A stretch of DNA of 64,000 bases from Bradyrhizobium arachidis (GTDB taxonomy: Bacteria; Pseudomonadota; Alphaproteobacteria; Rhizobiales; Xanthobacteraceae): the NCBI RefSeq assembly GCF_015291705.1, contig NZ_CP030050.1, positions 434,001-498,000 of the forward strand, read 5' to 3'. Numbering within the stretch: the first letter of the stretch is position 1; each line of letters opens with the position of its first letter. The notes beneath the pieces were generated by a model. The model saw only the letters and a program-made list of their open reading frames with translations. It was not told the DNA's origin and did not search any database. Shown one piece after another: positions 37,194 through 45,522 of the stretch. A program made the translations under genes and the position numbers.

Positions 37194-38054
37194 ATGCAAT
37201 CTGCGGGCAGTGGCTGGGGCAGCGGAATTGTCGGCGTCATCATCTTCAGCGGCTCGCTGCCGGCGACGCGCGTCGCGGTCGGCGGCTTCTCCGCGCTGTT
37301 CCTGACCTCCGCGCGCGCGATCATTGCCGCGCTGATCGGTGCGGCCGTGCTCTTCCTGCTTCGTCAGGCGCGGCCGGAGCGCAAGGATCTCGCCTCGCTC
37401 GCGATCGTCTCCATCGGTGTCGTGGTCGGCTTCCCCCTTCTGACCGCACTCGCGCTCCAGCACATCACCTCGGCACATTCGATCGTCTTCATCGGTCTCC
37501 TTCCGCTGTCGACTGCCATCTTCGCCGTGCTGCGCGGCGGCGAGCGGCCGCAGCCGCTGTTCTGGCTGTTCGCCGTGCTCGGCAGCGCGACGGTGGCGGG
37601 CTTTGCCATGTCCAGCGACGGCTCGGCTTCGCTCATCGGCGATCTCTTGATGGTCGCCGCGATCGTGCTGTGCGGCCTCGGCTATGCGGAAGGCGCCGCG
37701 CTGTCGCGCCGCCTCGGCGGCTGGCAGGTGATCTCCTGGGCACTGCTGCTTGCGTTGCCGCTGATGCTGCCGGTCGCGATCTGGGCATGGCCGCCGACGT
37801 GGAGCGGCGTCGGTGCGCCGGCCTGGATCGGGCTCGCCTATGTCTCGGTCTTCAGCATGTTCGTCGGCTTCATCTTCTGGTACCGGGGCCTTGCGATCGG
37901 CGGTATCGCGCGCGTCGGTCAGTTGCAGCAGCTCCAGCCGTTCTTCGGCCTCGCGCTCGCGGGTCTGCTGCTGCACGAGCCGGTCGCCTGGAGCATGATC
38001 GCCGCGACCGCGCTCGTGGTCGCCTGCGTGTTCTTCGCACGGCGGTACGCGTGA
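37194..38054 (+). CDS. EamA family (DMT) transporter
   Basis: 286 residues with about ten hydrophobic segments: SGIVGVIIFSGSLPATRVAV, IGLLPLSTAIFAVLRGGERP, VISWALLLALPLMLPVAIWA, MIAATALVVACVFFARR. Probable inner-membrane exporter of an amino acid or related metabolite, controlled by the divergent MocR regulator. ATG 37194 is used; in-frame ATG 37116 would overlap the presumed operator. Confidence 0.87.
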   Translation: MQSAGSGWGSGIVGVIIFSGSLPATRVAVGGFSALFLTSARAIIAALIGAAVLFLLRQARPERKDLASLAIVSIGVVVGFPLLTALALQHITSAHSIVFIGLLPLSTAIFAVLRGGERPQPLFWLFAVLGSATVAGFAMSSDGSASLIGDLLMVAAIVLCGLGYAEGAALSRRLGGWQVISWALLLALPLMLPVAIWAWPPTWSGVGAPAWIGLAYVSVFSMFVGFIFWYRGLAIGGIARVGQLQQLQPFFGLALAGLLLHEPVAWSMIAATALVVACVFFARRYA

Positions 38055-38097
38055 GCTCGATACGGCGCAATTTCGGACCAGGCATGTGCGAGCACCA

Positions 38098-38117
38098 ACG
38101 TTGATCTAGATCAACGT
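38098..38117. promoter_or_regulatory. FNR/FixK-type box
   Basis: ACGTTGATCTAGATCAACGT is a perfect 20-base palindrome containing the consensus TTGAT-N4-ATCAA. It lies in the 290-base gap after the EamA gene, about 228 bases before the DUF1254 start. Oxygen-responsive regulation through FixK2 or FnrN would be the expectation if a transcript starts about 40 bases downstream. Confidence 0.65.
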
Positions 38118-38344
38118 CCGTGCCAGCGCGCGATATCTCATTGCACGAGGAGAGTGACCTCCCCGATGCATCGCGTGCCTTCTTCGCAATGACGTAACAG
38201 CACATGGCCGGTAACACCCTGCAGGTTTGCTGATGGGGCTGTGATCGGCATCCTCGCTCGACTGACAGAAATCCGCCTATCGCTGCGGGGGTGTCCATGG
38301 TCAGTTTGAGCTTTCGAGATCAGACCAGGTTTGGGAGTAGCGTC

Positions 38345-39784
38345 ATGAACATGACTCGTCGGAATCTCTTGTCTGGCAGTTTGGGAAGCGCGATCTCGGC
38401 ACTTGCACTCTCGGTCGGCCGAGCGGATTACGACGGTCCTTTGTTGAGCGCGGTCGAAGGTGGCGAAGATTTCTGGCTTGCCACTGATGCCTACGTCTTC
38501 GGCTATCCACTCGTGACAATGGAGGTAACGCGACGGGTCATGACCAATGTGGCCTCCGTCGAGGGCACGCGCGGGCCTATGGGGCAATTCATCAAGCTGC
38601 GGACCTATCCCGACGCAAGCTTCAGGGATGTGACGGCTCCGAACGCGGATACGCTCTACACCAGTGCGTGGATCGACGTGGGAGACGAGCCCTGGGTCGT
38701 CGGGATTCCCGACATGAAGGACCGCTATTTTCTGTTTCCAATGCTTGATGGCTGGACAAACGTATTCCAGGTCCCGGGCAAGCGCACGACGGGTACCAGG
38801 GCGCAGACTTATGCGATCACAGGCCCGGGGTGGAAAGGCAAGCTGCCTGCCGGCGTGAAGGAATACAAGTCGCCCACGAGCATCGTATGGATTCTGGGTC
38901 GCATCTACTGTACCGGCACACCTGAGGACTACGCGGCGGTGCACGCCGCCCAGGATGAGTGCAAGCTCTTCCCCCTGAGCGCCTACGGGAAATCCTACAC
39001 GCCTCCAGCTGGCAAGGTCGATTCGGCGATCGACATGACCACCGCGGTGCGCGAGCAGGTCAATCGTATGGACGCCGTGGCCTATTTCAGCCTTCTGGCT
39101 CAACTGATGAAACGGAATCCGCCGGCGGCCGCCGACGCTCCTGAGCTGGCCAAATTCGCGAAGATCGGTCTCGTTCCGGGCAAGGATTTTGACGCCAGCA
39201 AACTCGACGCCGATTTTGCGAAGCGCATCCCGCAAGTCGGTTTCGACCGCATCATGATCCAGTTCAAGGTCAACAAGGCCATCAGGAACACGAACGGCTG
39301 GGCATTCGACACGGAGACCGGCGTCTACGGCACCGACTACCTCAATCGCGCCCTGGTCACAGCCATCGGGCTCGGTGCCAACCGGATCCAGGATGCCTGC
39401 TATCCGACGTCGCAGAAGGACGTCGATAGCAAGGATTACGTCGGCAGCAACAAGTATGTGATGCGCTTCCCGAAGGGGCAGCTTCCTCCTGTCGGTGGCT
39501 TCTGGTCCCTGACGATGTACGACGAGAAGTACTTCTTCGTCGCCAATCCGATCAACCGCTATTCGATCAGTGCTCGTCAGAATCTCAAGCCGAATCCGGA
39601 CGGAACGATCGACCTCTATATCCAGAAGGACTCGCCTGGAGCGGACAAGGAATCGAACTGGCTGCCCGCACCCGCCGGCAAGTTCGTGCTGATGCTGCGG
39701 ATGTATTGGCCGAACGAGAAGGCGCCTTCGATCATCAACGGCAGCTGGTCTCCGCCGGCCGTCAGGAGGGTTGCGAGCAGCTGA
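38345..39784 (+). CDS. DUF1254 / DUF1214 domain exported protein
   Basis: 479 residues. Tat-like leader MNMTRRNLLSGSLGSAISAL; DUF1254 region about 45-170 (WLATDAYVFGYPLVTMEVTR; TVTAPNADTLYTSAWIDV-like stretch DVTAPNADTLYTSAWID), DUF1214 about 350-465 (GFWSLTMYDEKYFFVANP; YSISARQNLKPNPDGTIDLY). GGGAG precedes ATG 38345; a start 18 codons upstream is less likely. Biochemical role of this family is not established. A FixK-type box lies upstream. Confidence 0.87.
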   Translation: MNMTRRNLLSGSLGSAISALALSVGRADYDGPLLSAVEGGEDFWLATDAYVFGYPLVTMEVTRRVMTNVASVEGTRGPMGQFIKLRTYPDASFRDVTAPNADTLYTSAWIDVGDEPWVVGIPDMKDRYFLFPMLDGWTNVFQVPGKRTTGTRAQTYAITGPGWKGKLPAGVKEYKSPTSIVWILGRIYCTGTPEDYAAVHAAQDECKLFPLSAYGKSYTPPAGKVDSAIDMTTAVREQVNRMDAVAYFSLLAQLMKRNPPAAADAPELAKFAKIGLVPGKDFDASKLDADFAKRIPQVGFDRIMIQFKVNKAIRNTNGWAFDTETGVYGTDYLNRALVTAIGLGANRIQDACYPTSQKDVDSKDYVGSNKYVMRFPKGQLPPVGGFWSLTMYDEKYFFVANPINRYSISARQNLKPNPDGTIDLYIQKDSPGADKESNWLPAPAGKFVLMLRMYWPNEKAPSIINGSWSPPAVRRVASS

Positions 39785-39861
39785 TCGCAAGGGGCCAGCA
39801 GGGCGGAGCCACGCCGGCAGCAGCTCCAGCTTAAGGTCTGGCAGAACCTGAGGAGCTCAGG

Positions 39862-40233
39862 ATGAAGGTTGCGCTTTTGTCGGCGGCACTTCTCGCAGGC
39901 CAACCGGTCACGCCTGTTTCTGACCGCGTCCCCCATTTGAATGTGGAGGTGCTGTGCAAGGCGACGGTGGCTGATGACAAGGCAAATGGAGTCGTTCTGG
40001 GTCAGAGCCTCCAGGAATGCATGAGCGATGAAACAGACGCGCAGCAACAGCTGAGCGCCCTCTGGACCGCAAATGCCGGTCCTGTCCGGGATCGCTGCGA
40101 AGCCGAGGCAACTTCAGTCCCCTACGCTCAAAGCTACGTTGATCTTCTGTCTTGTATTCAGGCTGCTGAATCGGCGAACCCGCGGCCCTCGGCGCCTCTC
40201 AAGGGCGCAAGCAAGAACCGAAATGCGAAATAG
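39862..40233 (+). CDS. Small exported hypothetical protein with conserved Cys
   Basis: 123 residues with a short signal-like start (MKVALLSAALLAGQPV). Four Cys are spread as VLCKAT, LQECMSDE, VRDRCEAEA and LLSCIQAA, suggesting two disulfides in the periplasm. AGGAGCTCAGG precedes the ATG. I recall similar small proteins in Bradyrhizobium; no function is known to me. Confidence 0.7.
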   Translation: MKVALLSAALLAGQPVTPVSDRVPHLNVEVLCKATVADDKANGVVLGQSLQECMSDETDAQQQLSALWTANAGPVRDRCEAEATSVPYAQSYVDLLSCIQAAESANPRPSAPLKGASKNRNAK

Positions 40234-40266
40234 CTCTGTCAGAAACCTGAAGCGAAGGAGGGCGTC

Positions 40267-40551
40267 ATGCGACACGGAACTCATTTCTGGTTGGCCGGTG
40301 CCATTATCGTCTGCGCAGCCATGGGCGCGGTGCAGTGGTCGGAAGACGGTGGCCTTTCATTCTCGATCCAGAGCGCAGAGGCCCGCGTCGGGCGACCGGC
40401 GACTCCAGCGAGTGTCGCCGGCGTCGCGCGTCGAACGACGCGCCGTGCCGTCGTCGGTGGAGCAGCGGTGGGCGCAGCGGCCGCGGGAGCCGCTGTCGCG
40501 GCGCCAGCTTGTGCCCGCGTGCTGGTCAATGGCGTCTGGGTCTGCCGCTAG
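40267..40551 (+). CDS. Small exported hypothetical protein, Ala-rich
   Basis: 94 residues. An N-terminal hydrophobic segment (FWLAGAIIVCAAMGAVQW) and an Ala/Val-rich stretch (AVVGGAAVGAAAAGAAVAAP) are followed by CARVLVNGVWVCR. AAGGAGGGCGTC is a strong ribosome-binding site for ATG 40267. It follows the previous small gene by 33 bases. A palindromic repeat starts directly after its stop. Confidence 0.7.
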   Translation: MRHGTHFWLAGAIIVCAAMGAVQWSEDGGLSFSIQSAEARVGRPATPASVAGVARRTTRRAVVGGAAVGAAAAGAAVAAPACARVLVNGVWVCR

Positions 40552-40604
40552 GGCTTGATCCGGAAAAGTGTGCAGCGGTCTTCCGAAAGATCAGGCTCAA
40601 ACAA
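40552..40604 (+). repeat. Stop-codon-associated palindromic repeat, copy 2
   Basis: GGCTTGATCCGGAAAAGTG, GCAGCGGTCTTCCG, then GATCAGGCTCAAACAA. Begins on the base after the TAG of the Ala-rich small gene. Most diverged of the four copies. Confidence 0.85.
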
Positions 40605-40690
40605 CCAGCCGAGCTGTCCTTGGGAGTTGATCGCCGCGACCGCGCGCGCCGCCCTCTGCGTCGCGCGGCGGTTTGAATGAGGCGATAGCC

Positions 40691-41905
40691 TCACTCCCCG
40701 CCCATCACGGTCCGCGTCAGCGCGCTCCGCGCAAACTTCTTCAGCGGCATCGGCTTGCCGAACAGGTAGCCCTGCACGTGGTCGAAGCCGAGCTCGTTCG
40801 CGGCGACGAGGTCGGCGCGGCTCTCGACGCCTTCGGCGATGGTGCCCGCGCCGTAGCCGTGCGCGAGCTCGACGATGTGGCGGCACACCGTGCGCTTGAG
40901 GCGATCATTGCCGCTGCCGGTGACGAAGTGCCGGTCGGCCTTCAGCTTGATGAAGGGAATCTTGTCGAGGTCCATCAGCGACGGCCAGTTGGCGCCGAGA
41001 TTGTCGATCGACAGGCCGATATTGTGCAGGCGCACCTCGCGCGCGACCTCGGCGAGAAGATCGAGGTCGCGGATCGCTTCCTCGCTGTCGATCTCGATCG
41101 TCAATCCGCCGAAGGCCGGATGCGTCGGCATGCGACGGCAGAGGTCGCGCGCGGCTTGCGGCTCCTTCAGATATGATGCCGGCAGGTTGATCGAGAGATC
41201 GACCGGGCTCTGCTGCTCCAGCAGATAGTGCCAGTCCTGCACGGCGCGCTCGATCACGAATTCCGACAGGTCGCGCAGATGCGGATCGTGGGGCTCGGGA
41301 ATGAAATAGGCGGGCGGTACGACGCCCCAGGTTGGATGCCGCATCCGCACCAGTGCCTCGGCGCCGCTGCGGATCAGCGTGCGCGCGTCGATCTTGGGCT
41401 GGTACCAGAGCTCGAGCCAGCCGGCATGCAGGGCCTCGCCGACATATACGGCCGGGCTCGGCGCCGGCTCCTCCGGCAGCAGCATCGCGATGCGCTCGCG
41501 CAGCGTCTCCGCGGCAAAGGGCGTCGTCAGCGGCGGCAGCATCGCAAGGCCATATTCCTCGCCGACCTGCTGCACCGCCTTGACGATGATCGACTCGCGG
41601 GCGCCCACGGCAAGAACCTTGCCGTCGAAGGCCTCGCGCACCAGCGTCTCCAGGAATTTCCCGGGCTCGATGCCGTCGGCGGCGATGCCGAGCAGGATCA
41701 GGTCCGGCAAGTCGGCGGTCAGCACGGCTTGCAGCTCTTCGGCGTTGGCGCATTCGCTGGTGACGAAGCCGAGATCCTCCAGCACCTCGGCGAGGAAAGC
41801 GCGCAGATGGCGCTTGCTGTCGGCGACGCATGCGCGCGGCATCATTTTTCGCCGCCCGAAGGTTTTGGGCCTTCGTCCGGCGAGCTCTACAAGTTCATCG
41901 TTCAT
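40691..41905 (-). CDS. EAL-domain protein with a degenerate receiver domain
   Basis: 404 residues. The N-terminal receiver-like domain (about residues 22-140) starts ACVADSKRHLRAFLAEVLED. It has Gly where the phospho-Asp should be (LPDLILLGIAADG) and Thr where the conserved Lys should be (LTTPF). The C-terminal EAL domain (about 155-395) has SGAEALVRMRHP, LSINLPASYL, LTIEIDSEEAI, FIKLKADRHFV and IAEGVESRADL. The DDFG loop reads IDNLGANW, so one metal-binding Asp is Asn. It may hydrolyse cyclic di-GMP weakly or only sense it. No GGDEF. Start ATG 41905. Confidence 0.88.
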   Translation of the reverse strand: MNDELVELAGRRPKTFGRRKMMPRACVADSKRHLRAFLAEVLEDLGFVTSECANAEELQAVLTADLPDLILLGIAADGIEPGKFLETLVREAFDGKVLAVGARESIIVKAVQQVGEEYGLAMLPPLTTPFAAETLRERIAMLLPEEPAPSPAVYVGEALHAGWLELWYQPKIDARTLIRSGAEALVRMRHPTWGVVPPAYFIPEPHDPHLRDLSEFVIERAVQDWHYLLEQQSPVDLSINLPASYLKEPQAARDLCRRMPTHPAFGGLTIEIDSEEAIRDLDLLAEVAREVRLHNIGLSIDNLGANWPSLMDLDKIPFIKLKADRHFVTGSGNDRLKRTVCRHIVELAHGYGAGTIAEGVESRADLVAANELGFDHVQGYLFGKPMPLKKFARSALTRTVMGGE

Positions 41906-42188
41906 CGCAACCACTCCCGTTCCGCGACCGGTGTTAGCGATGGGAGCAGTTTCAAATATGGAGAGCTTCAGCCGATTGTTGAATTATCTGGGTAACGTTA
42001 AAGCGCTCAGCACGTCTAAAATTGTACGGATGTCGCTAGAGAAGTTTTTACGTCTGAGCGTGCGTGACGGTTGCGTGACACCGTCATCGCCGAAGATTCC
42101 CGCGCGTCGCGGTCCGTGCGCAGGAAGCATCGGTGTCCTGCAATAGGACGAAGCCGTTTGCGTTTCGCCCAATTGAATAATGGACGCC

Positions 42189-42614
42189 TCAATTGCTTGT
42201 GGCCTTGTCGTGTTGCGCCATCCCGACCGCCTTGTAATCGTAGGTCGGATAGAACTCGGTGCGGTAGGGACCCCACGCGGTGTCCTCGATGACGCGATTG
42301 ACCTCGCGTAAGCGCGAGGCCGGCAGGCGCAGCGTGATCACCTGGCCGATCCCCATCATCACGTACCAGCTCACGACTTCGACGCCGGGCGGCGGGAAGG
42401 ATTTGTAGTAGCCTTGCTTCTCGAGCTGTGCGTTCAGCTCGTTCAGCGGGCGGGACTGGTCGTGTTTGAAGAAGACGGTGAGCAGCACAGCGTTGTCCGC
42501 GGTCGGCGCCGCATTGCCCTGCGGCGGCGACGTCTGCGCCGTCGTCGCCGATGTGAGCGCCAGCGCGCCCGTGAGCAGCGCCACCATCGTCAATGTCAAT
42601 CGAGCCGGTCTCAT
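42189..42614 (-). CDS. Small exported hypothetical protein
   Basis: 141 residues with a clear signal peptide (LTLTMVALLTGALALTSATTAQ). The mature part contains LLTVFFKHDQSRPLNELNAQ, then VVSWYVMMGIGQVITLRLPA and WGPYRTEFYPTYDY, a ferredoxin-like pattern of short beta strands and helices. GAGAAGGAGG precedes ATG 42614. No named family recognised. Confidence 0.75.
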   Translation of the reverse strand: MRPARLTLTMVALLTGALALTSATTAQTSPPQGNAAPTADNAVLLTVFFKHDQSRPLNELNAQLEKQGYYKSFPPPGVEVVSWYVMMGIGQVITLRLPASRLREVNRVIEDTAWGPYRTEFYPTYDYKAVGMAQHDKATSN

Positions 42615-42942
42615 CGCGACCTCCTTCTCAATGCTTCTGCGGAGCATCGGAGGATAGTTGCAGCGGCCGTGAGCGACGAACTCATTTTCGCGCGATGCGC
42701 GCATGTTCCGTCTGCGCTCGTGACAGTTCTGCGACAATGCGTCCGGCCGCGACGGCCGAAGTGTGAAATACCTCACATGCGCCTTGCTGCACCTGCGCTA
42801 TTGCTCCGCACAGCCGGTGGTGGGCTGTCGAGGATTACAGCTATGTCGATGCGGCGAATGGTCTATTGGTGGTTCAGATTCGTGCTGTCAGGGCGATTTA
42901 TGGATCGCTTCCTGTGCCTGCCGCGTTAGCTGCGCGCCTTAT
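42615..42942. other. Intergenic region upstream of the exported protein gene
   Basis: About 330 bases. It holds the promoter of the minus-strand gene and a possible short ORF on the plus strand (42843-42929). No clear operator was seen. Confidence 0.4.
42843..42929 (+). CDS. Possible 28-residue membrane-associated small protein
   Basis: Frame MSMRRMVYWWFRFVLSGRFM then DRFLCLPR. It is rich in aromatic and basic residues. GAGGATTACAGCT precedes the ATG with plausible SD spacing. It ends just before a palindromic repeat. Chance occurrence cannot be excluded. Confidence 0.25.
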   Translation: MSMRRMVYWWFRFVLSGRFMDRFLCLPR

Positions 42943-42998
42943 CGTTTGAGCATGATCTCGTCGGAAAACCGCTGCACACTTTTCCGGATCATGCTCTA
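42943..42998 (-). repeat. Stop-codon-associated palindromic repeat, copy 3
   Basis: On the minus strand TAGAGCATGATCCGGAAAAG, TGTGCAGCGGTTTTCCG, then GAGATCATGCTCAAACG. The TAG at 42996-42998 is the stop of the 387-residue gene upstream on that strand. Confidence 0.85.
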
Positions 42999-44159
42999 GG
43001 TCTGCCCGATCAATTTGCGAAACGCCGCCGCGCCGTCCTGCACGGCGTCGCGTCCCTTCCAGGCCAGATAGGAGAGCTTGCCGCCGAGTGTGTCGTGGCT
43101 GCGTAGCCGTCGTGAGCCGAGGATGTGACCGACATTGGAGGGGAAGCGGCTCACCTCGGCGGATACCAGTGCCGCGATCGCGTCCATCAATTGCTGAAGG
43201 CGGACGCCCCATTCGCTGGCCTCGATGCCGTCGATGCGGATCTTGAGCGCATGTTCGGTGTCGTAGATCTCAGCAAGCAGGTCGCGCGCGACCAGCACGC
43301 GGTTGTGCCGGAGCGCGACCCGTAGGGCGAGGCGCTTGTCGTCGAGCCTGTCGAGCACCATCGGCACAACGCAAGCATAGGGCGTCGCGGCGACGTCGGC
43401 GGCGCTCTTGCTGGCGGCCGCCTTGGTGGCGAGGCGCACCAATTGCCAGGACGTCTTCAGGCGCCGTGCCACCAGCGTCAGTGCGTAGGGCAGCGCTTCG
43501 GGATGGGCCTTCTTGAAGGCGTCGAGCTGCGCGGTGATCTGCGCGACCTGGCCATCGTCGAATTTCGCGATCTTCTCGGGCAGCTTCTCGTTGAACTTCG
43601 GCAGCGCGTCGCCGGCGCGCAGCACATGCTGCATCTTTCTTACGTCGTCGAAGGCGGCGCGCGAGGCGGTGTACTGCGCGAGCTTGCCGCGCGCGAACTC
43701 GGTGCTCTCGGCTGAAGCCAGCGTGTTCTCGAGCACCTTGATGACCTTTGTCTGGAAGATCGAGGCGGTCTTCAGCACTTCCTTCGGGTTGTTGGCGGCG
43801 ACCTGGTCGTTGATCGCCTTGATGTAGTCGCGCGCCATGGTCGGCAGCAGGTCGCGGCAAATCCACTCCCAGATCGGGGTGAGGGTGTTGCGCGAGATCC
43901 GCCCGATATTGGCATGCTCGGGCGCGCCGTCGATCAGCAGCAGCTCGAGCGGCGCGAAGAAATAACGCGACGGGCTGGTGGCGCGCGCCTGGTTGGATCC
44001 GTCCTTGCGAAACTCGGCGCGCAGGCGCGCCTGGATCTCGGCCGAGCCCGGCATGTCGATGCCGCAGAGCTCGAGCCGCTCGAGCTCGCTGAGCAGGCAG
44101 CTGCGCGACAGCGGCGTCAGCCTCTGCAAGAACTCGGACAGCCGATTGATCTCGTTCAT
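42996..44159 (-). CDS. Hypothetical protein, all-helical, 387 residues
   Basis: A soluble protein without a signal peptide. It is rich in amphipathic helices, for example LSEFLQRLTPLSRSCLLSEL, ITAQLDAFKKAHPEALPYAL, WQLVRLATKAAASK. Possible motifs include WEWICRDLLPTMARDYIKAI and YFFAPLELLLIDGAPEH. The C-terminus ends GRDAVQDGAAAFRKLIG. No known domain recognised. Start ATG 44159. It is divergent from the LuxR-HTH signalling gene, so a role in that signalling is possible but unproven. Confidence 0.75.
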   Translation of the reverse strand: MNEINRLSEFLQRLTPLSRSCLLSELERLELCGIDMPGSAEIQARLRAEFRKDGSNQARATSPSRYFFAPLELLLIDGAPEHANIGRISRNTLTPIWEWICRDLLPTMARDYIKAINDQVAANNPKEVLKTASIFQTKVIKVLENTLASAESTEFARGKLAQYTASRAAFDDVRKMQHVLRAGDALPKFNEKLPEKIAKFDDGQVAQITAQLDAFKKAHPEALPYALTLVARRLKTSWQLVRLATKAAASKSAADVAATPYACVVPMVLDRLDDKRLALRVALRHNRVLVARDLLAEIYDTEHALKIRIDGIEASEWGVRLQQLMDAIAALVSAEVSRFPSNVGHILGSRRLRSHDTLGGKLSYLAWKGRDAVQDGAAAFRKLIGQT

Positions 44160-44502
44160 GGCACGCAATTCTTTCGCAGCGTTTCCCGCAAGAACCCTAC
44201 AGGCCCGAGGCGGGGAGGCATTTGCGCGCTCTCAATCCTGCCAAGAGAAGCAAGTCATTGTTAATTAATCCGTAAAAACCAGGAGCCGCGCGGTCCGGCC
44301 GGGACGCCGTGGTTAAGGCGGTTGCCGCGCGCCGGTTCGGGCTTTGACCGGAAATCTCAACTCTGGCGCGGTGAGCAGCGGCGACCCGCAAGCACAAATT
44401 GTGCCGATGTCGACATTTCAGCACAAAACGGTCAAAATCACCGTAGTCTTACGGAGCAAAAAGTTAACCACAGACCGGGGTGGGTTCCGGTAAACGGATC
44501 AC
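44160..44502. other. Divergent intergenic region upstream of the HTH gene
   Basis: About 340 bases, AT-rich at 44245-44280 (TTGTTAATTAATCC). It holds a perfect small palindrome at 44392-44404 and should contain promoters for both flanking genes. No gene was seen. Confidence 0.5.
44392..44404. promoter_or_regulatory. Small palindrome GCACAA-A-TTGTGC
   Basis: GCACAAATTGTGC is a perfect inverted repeat around 100 bases before the start of the HTH gene. A further GCACAAAA half site follows at about 44421. Candidate operator; the cognate regulator is unknown. Confidence 0.4.
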
Positions 44503-45126
44503 ATGGGGTCACAGAATGATACGGCCACTGATTCGCGGCCGTCGGAATGGTATGAGAGCGGCGCTGCTCCAACTGATGAGCTCGATTTCGTCCGCCTGCA
44601 CGCGGCTCGGGCCAAGGCCGCCGACGAAATGGCCGCCGCCATCGCCCGCGAGCTCAACGGGCCCCTGACTGCGCTGCTGCTCTACATGGGCGAGATCAAG
44701 CATCACAGCGATCAGCTCGCGCCTGTCACCAGCGACCGCGCCTATTTGCAGCGGGTGGTGGAGAATGCGCTGGCGCAGACCGAGCGCGTTTGCGGCCTCG
44801 TCAAGCAGCTTGCCGGTCCTCACAAGGGCGTCCTGCCGGCCCCTTCCAGCACCGAAGACGCCGAATTGAAGCCCGCCCGCGCCGCGCAGCCGCAGCGCCT
44901 GCCCAGCGCCGAGCTTATCGGCCTGTCCGGTCAGAAGCGGCTGACCAAGCGCGAGCGCGAAGTTCTGCGGCTGATCAGCGAGGGCTATTCGAACAAGCAG
45001 GGCGCGCTGCGGATGCAGATCAGCCCGCGCACGTTCGAGAGCCATCGCGCCGAGGCGATGCGCAAGCTCGGCGCGCGCAACACCGCGGACCTCGTCCGTG
45101 CGGCGCTGCTGCATTCGATCGATTGA
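44503..45126 (+). CDS. Degenerate H-box (HisKA-like) protein with LuxR-type HTH
   Basis: 207 residues. The segment AAAIARELNGPLTALLLYMG, residues about 46-65, matches the kinase H-box AHELNQPLTAL, but the phospho-His is Arg. A dimerisation-like helix pair follows (ENALAQTERVCGLVKQLAG). There is no ATPase domain. The C-terminal HTH is LTKREREVLRLISEGYSNKQ ... ISPRTFESHRAEAMRKLGAR. It binds DNA most likely as a LuxR/FixJ-type regulator whose dimerisation uses a kinase-derived domain. No receiver is present. Start ATG 44503. Confidence 0.8.
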   Translation: MGSQNDTATDSRPSEWYESGAAPTDELDFVRLHAARAKAADEMAAAIARELNGPLTALLLYMGEIKHHSDQLAPVTSDRAYLQRVVENALAQTERVCGLVKQLAGPHKGVLPAPSSTEDAELKPARAAQPQRLPSAELIGLSGQKRLTKREREVLRLISEGYSNKQGALRMQISPRTFESHRAEAMRKLGARNTADLVRAALLHSID

Positions 45127-45175
45127 GATCCTTGTATTGCCCGGGCCTGAGACAGGCCGGAAATCCCGACCGCGC

Positions 45176-45424
45176 TCAGAAATAGTCTTCCGCGAAGGGA
45201 CGCGCGCGCGAGCCGGACCGCAGCGGCTTGGGCTCTTCCTTCGGCGCGTTGGGGATGATCGTGATGGTCCAGCGCGGCGGCATGCTCGATTCCTGCTCCA
45301 GCACCGAACGGACGAAACCAGTCACCGTCGCCTCGCCAGACTTCACCGTCGCCATGCGGCCGTTGAACTGCGCGATGCGGAAGCGACGGACCTCTTTCTG
45401 GTCCGCGGTCTCATAGGTGAACAT
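45176..45424 (-). CDS. Hypothetical protein, 82 residues
   Basis: Sequence YETADQKEVRRFRIAQFNGR, ATVKSGEATVTGFVRSVLEQ and PPRWTITIIPNAPKEE; mostly beta strands by pattern. No signal peptide. Likely ribosome-binding site AGGAGGG before ATG 45424. Compact, conserved-looking, function unknown. Confidence 0.65.
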   Translation of the reverse strand: MFTYETADQKEVRRFRIAQFNGRMATVKSGEATVTGFVRSVLEQESSMPPRWTITIIPNAPKEEPKPLRSGSRARPFAEDYF

Positions 45425-45522
45425 GGAAACCCTCCTGGTTTTCGGCGACTATCACCACCTATGATTAGCCATCTCTAAAAATCCCAAACCGTAGAAGTAC
45501 GGCGGGCTTTGCACGCAGTTTT

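Noticed and set aside
45141..45160. GGCCTG-aga-CAGGCC hairpin as terminator between convergent genes
   Set aside because: Only 6 bp of stem and no T-run on either strand.
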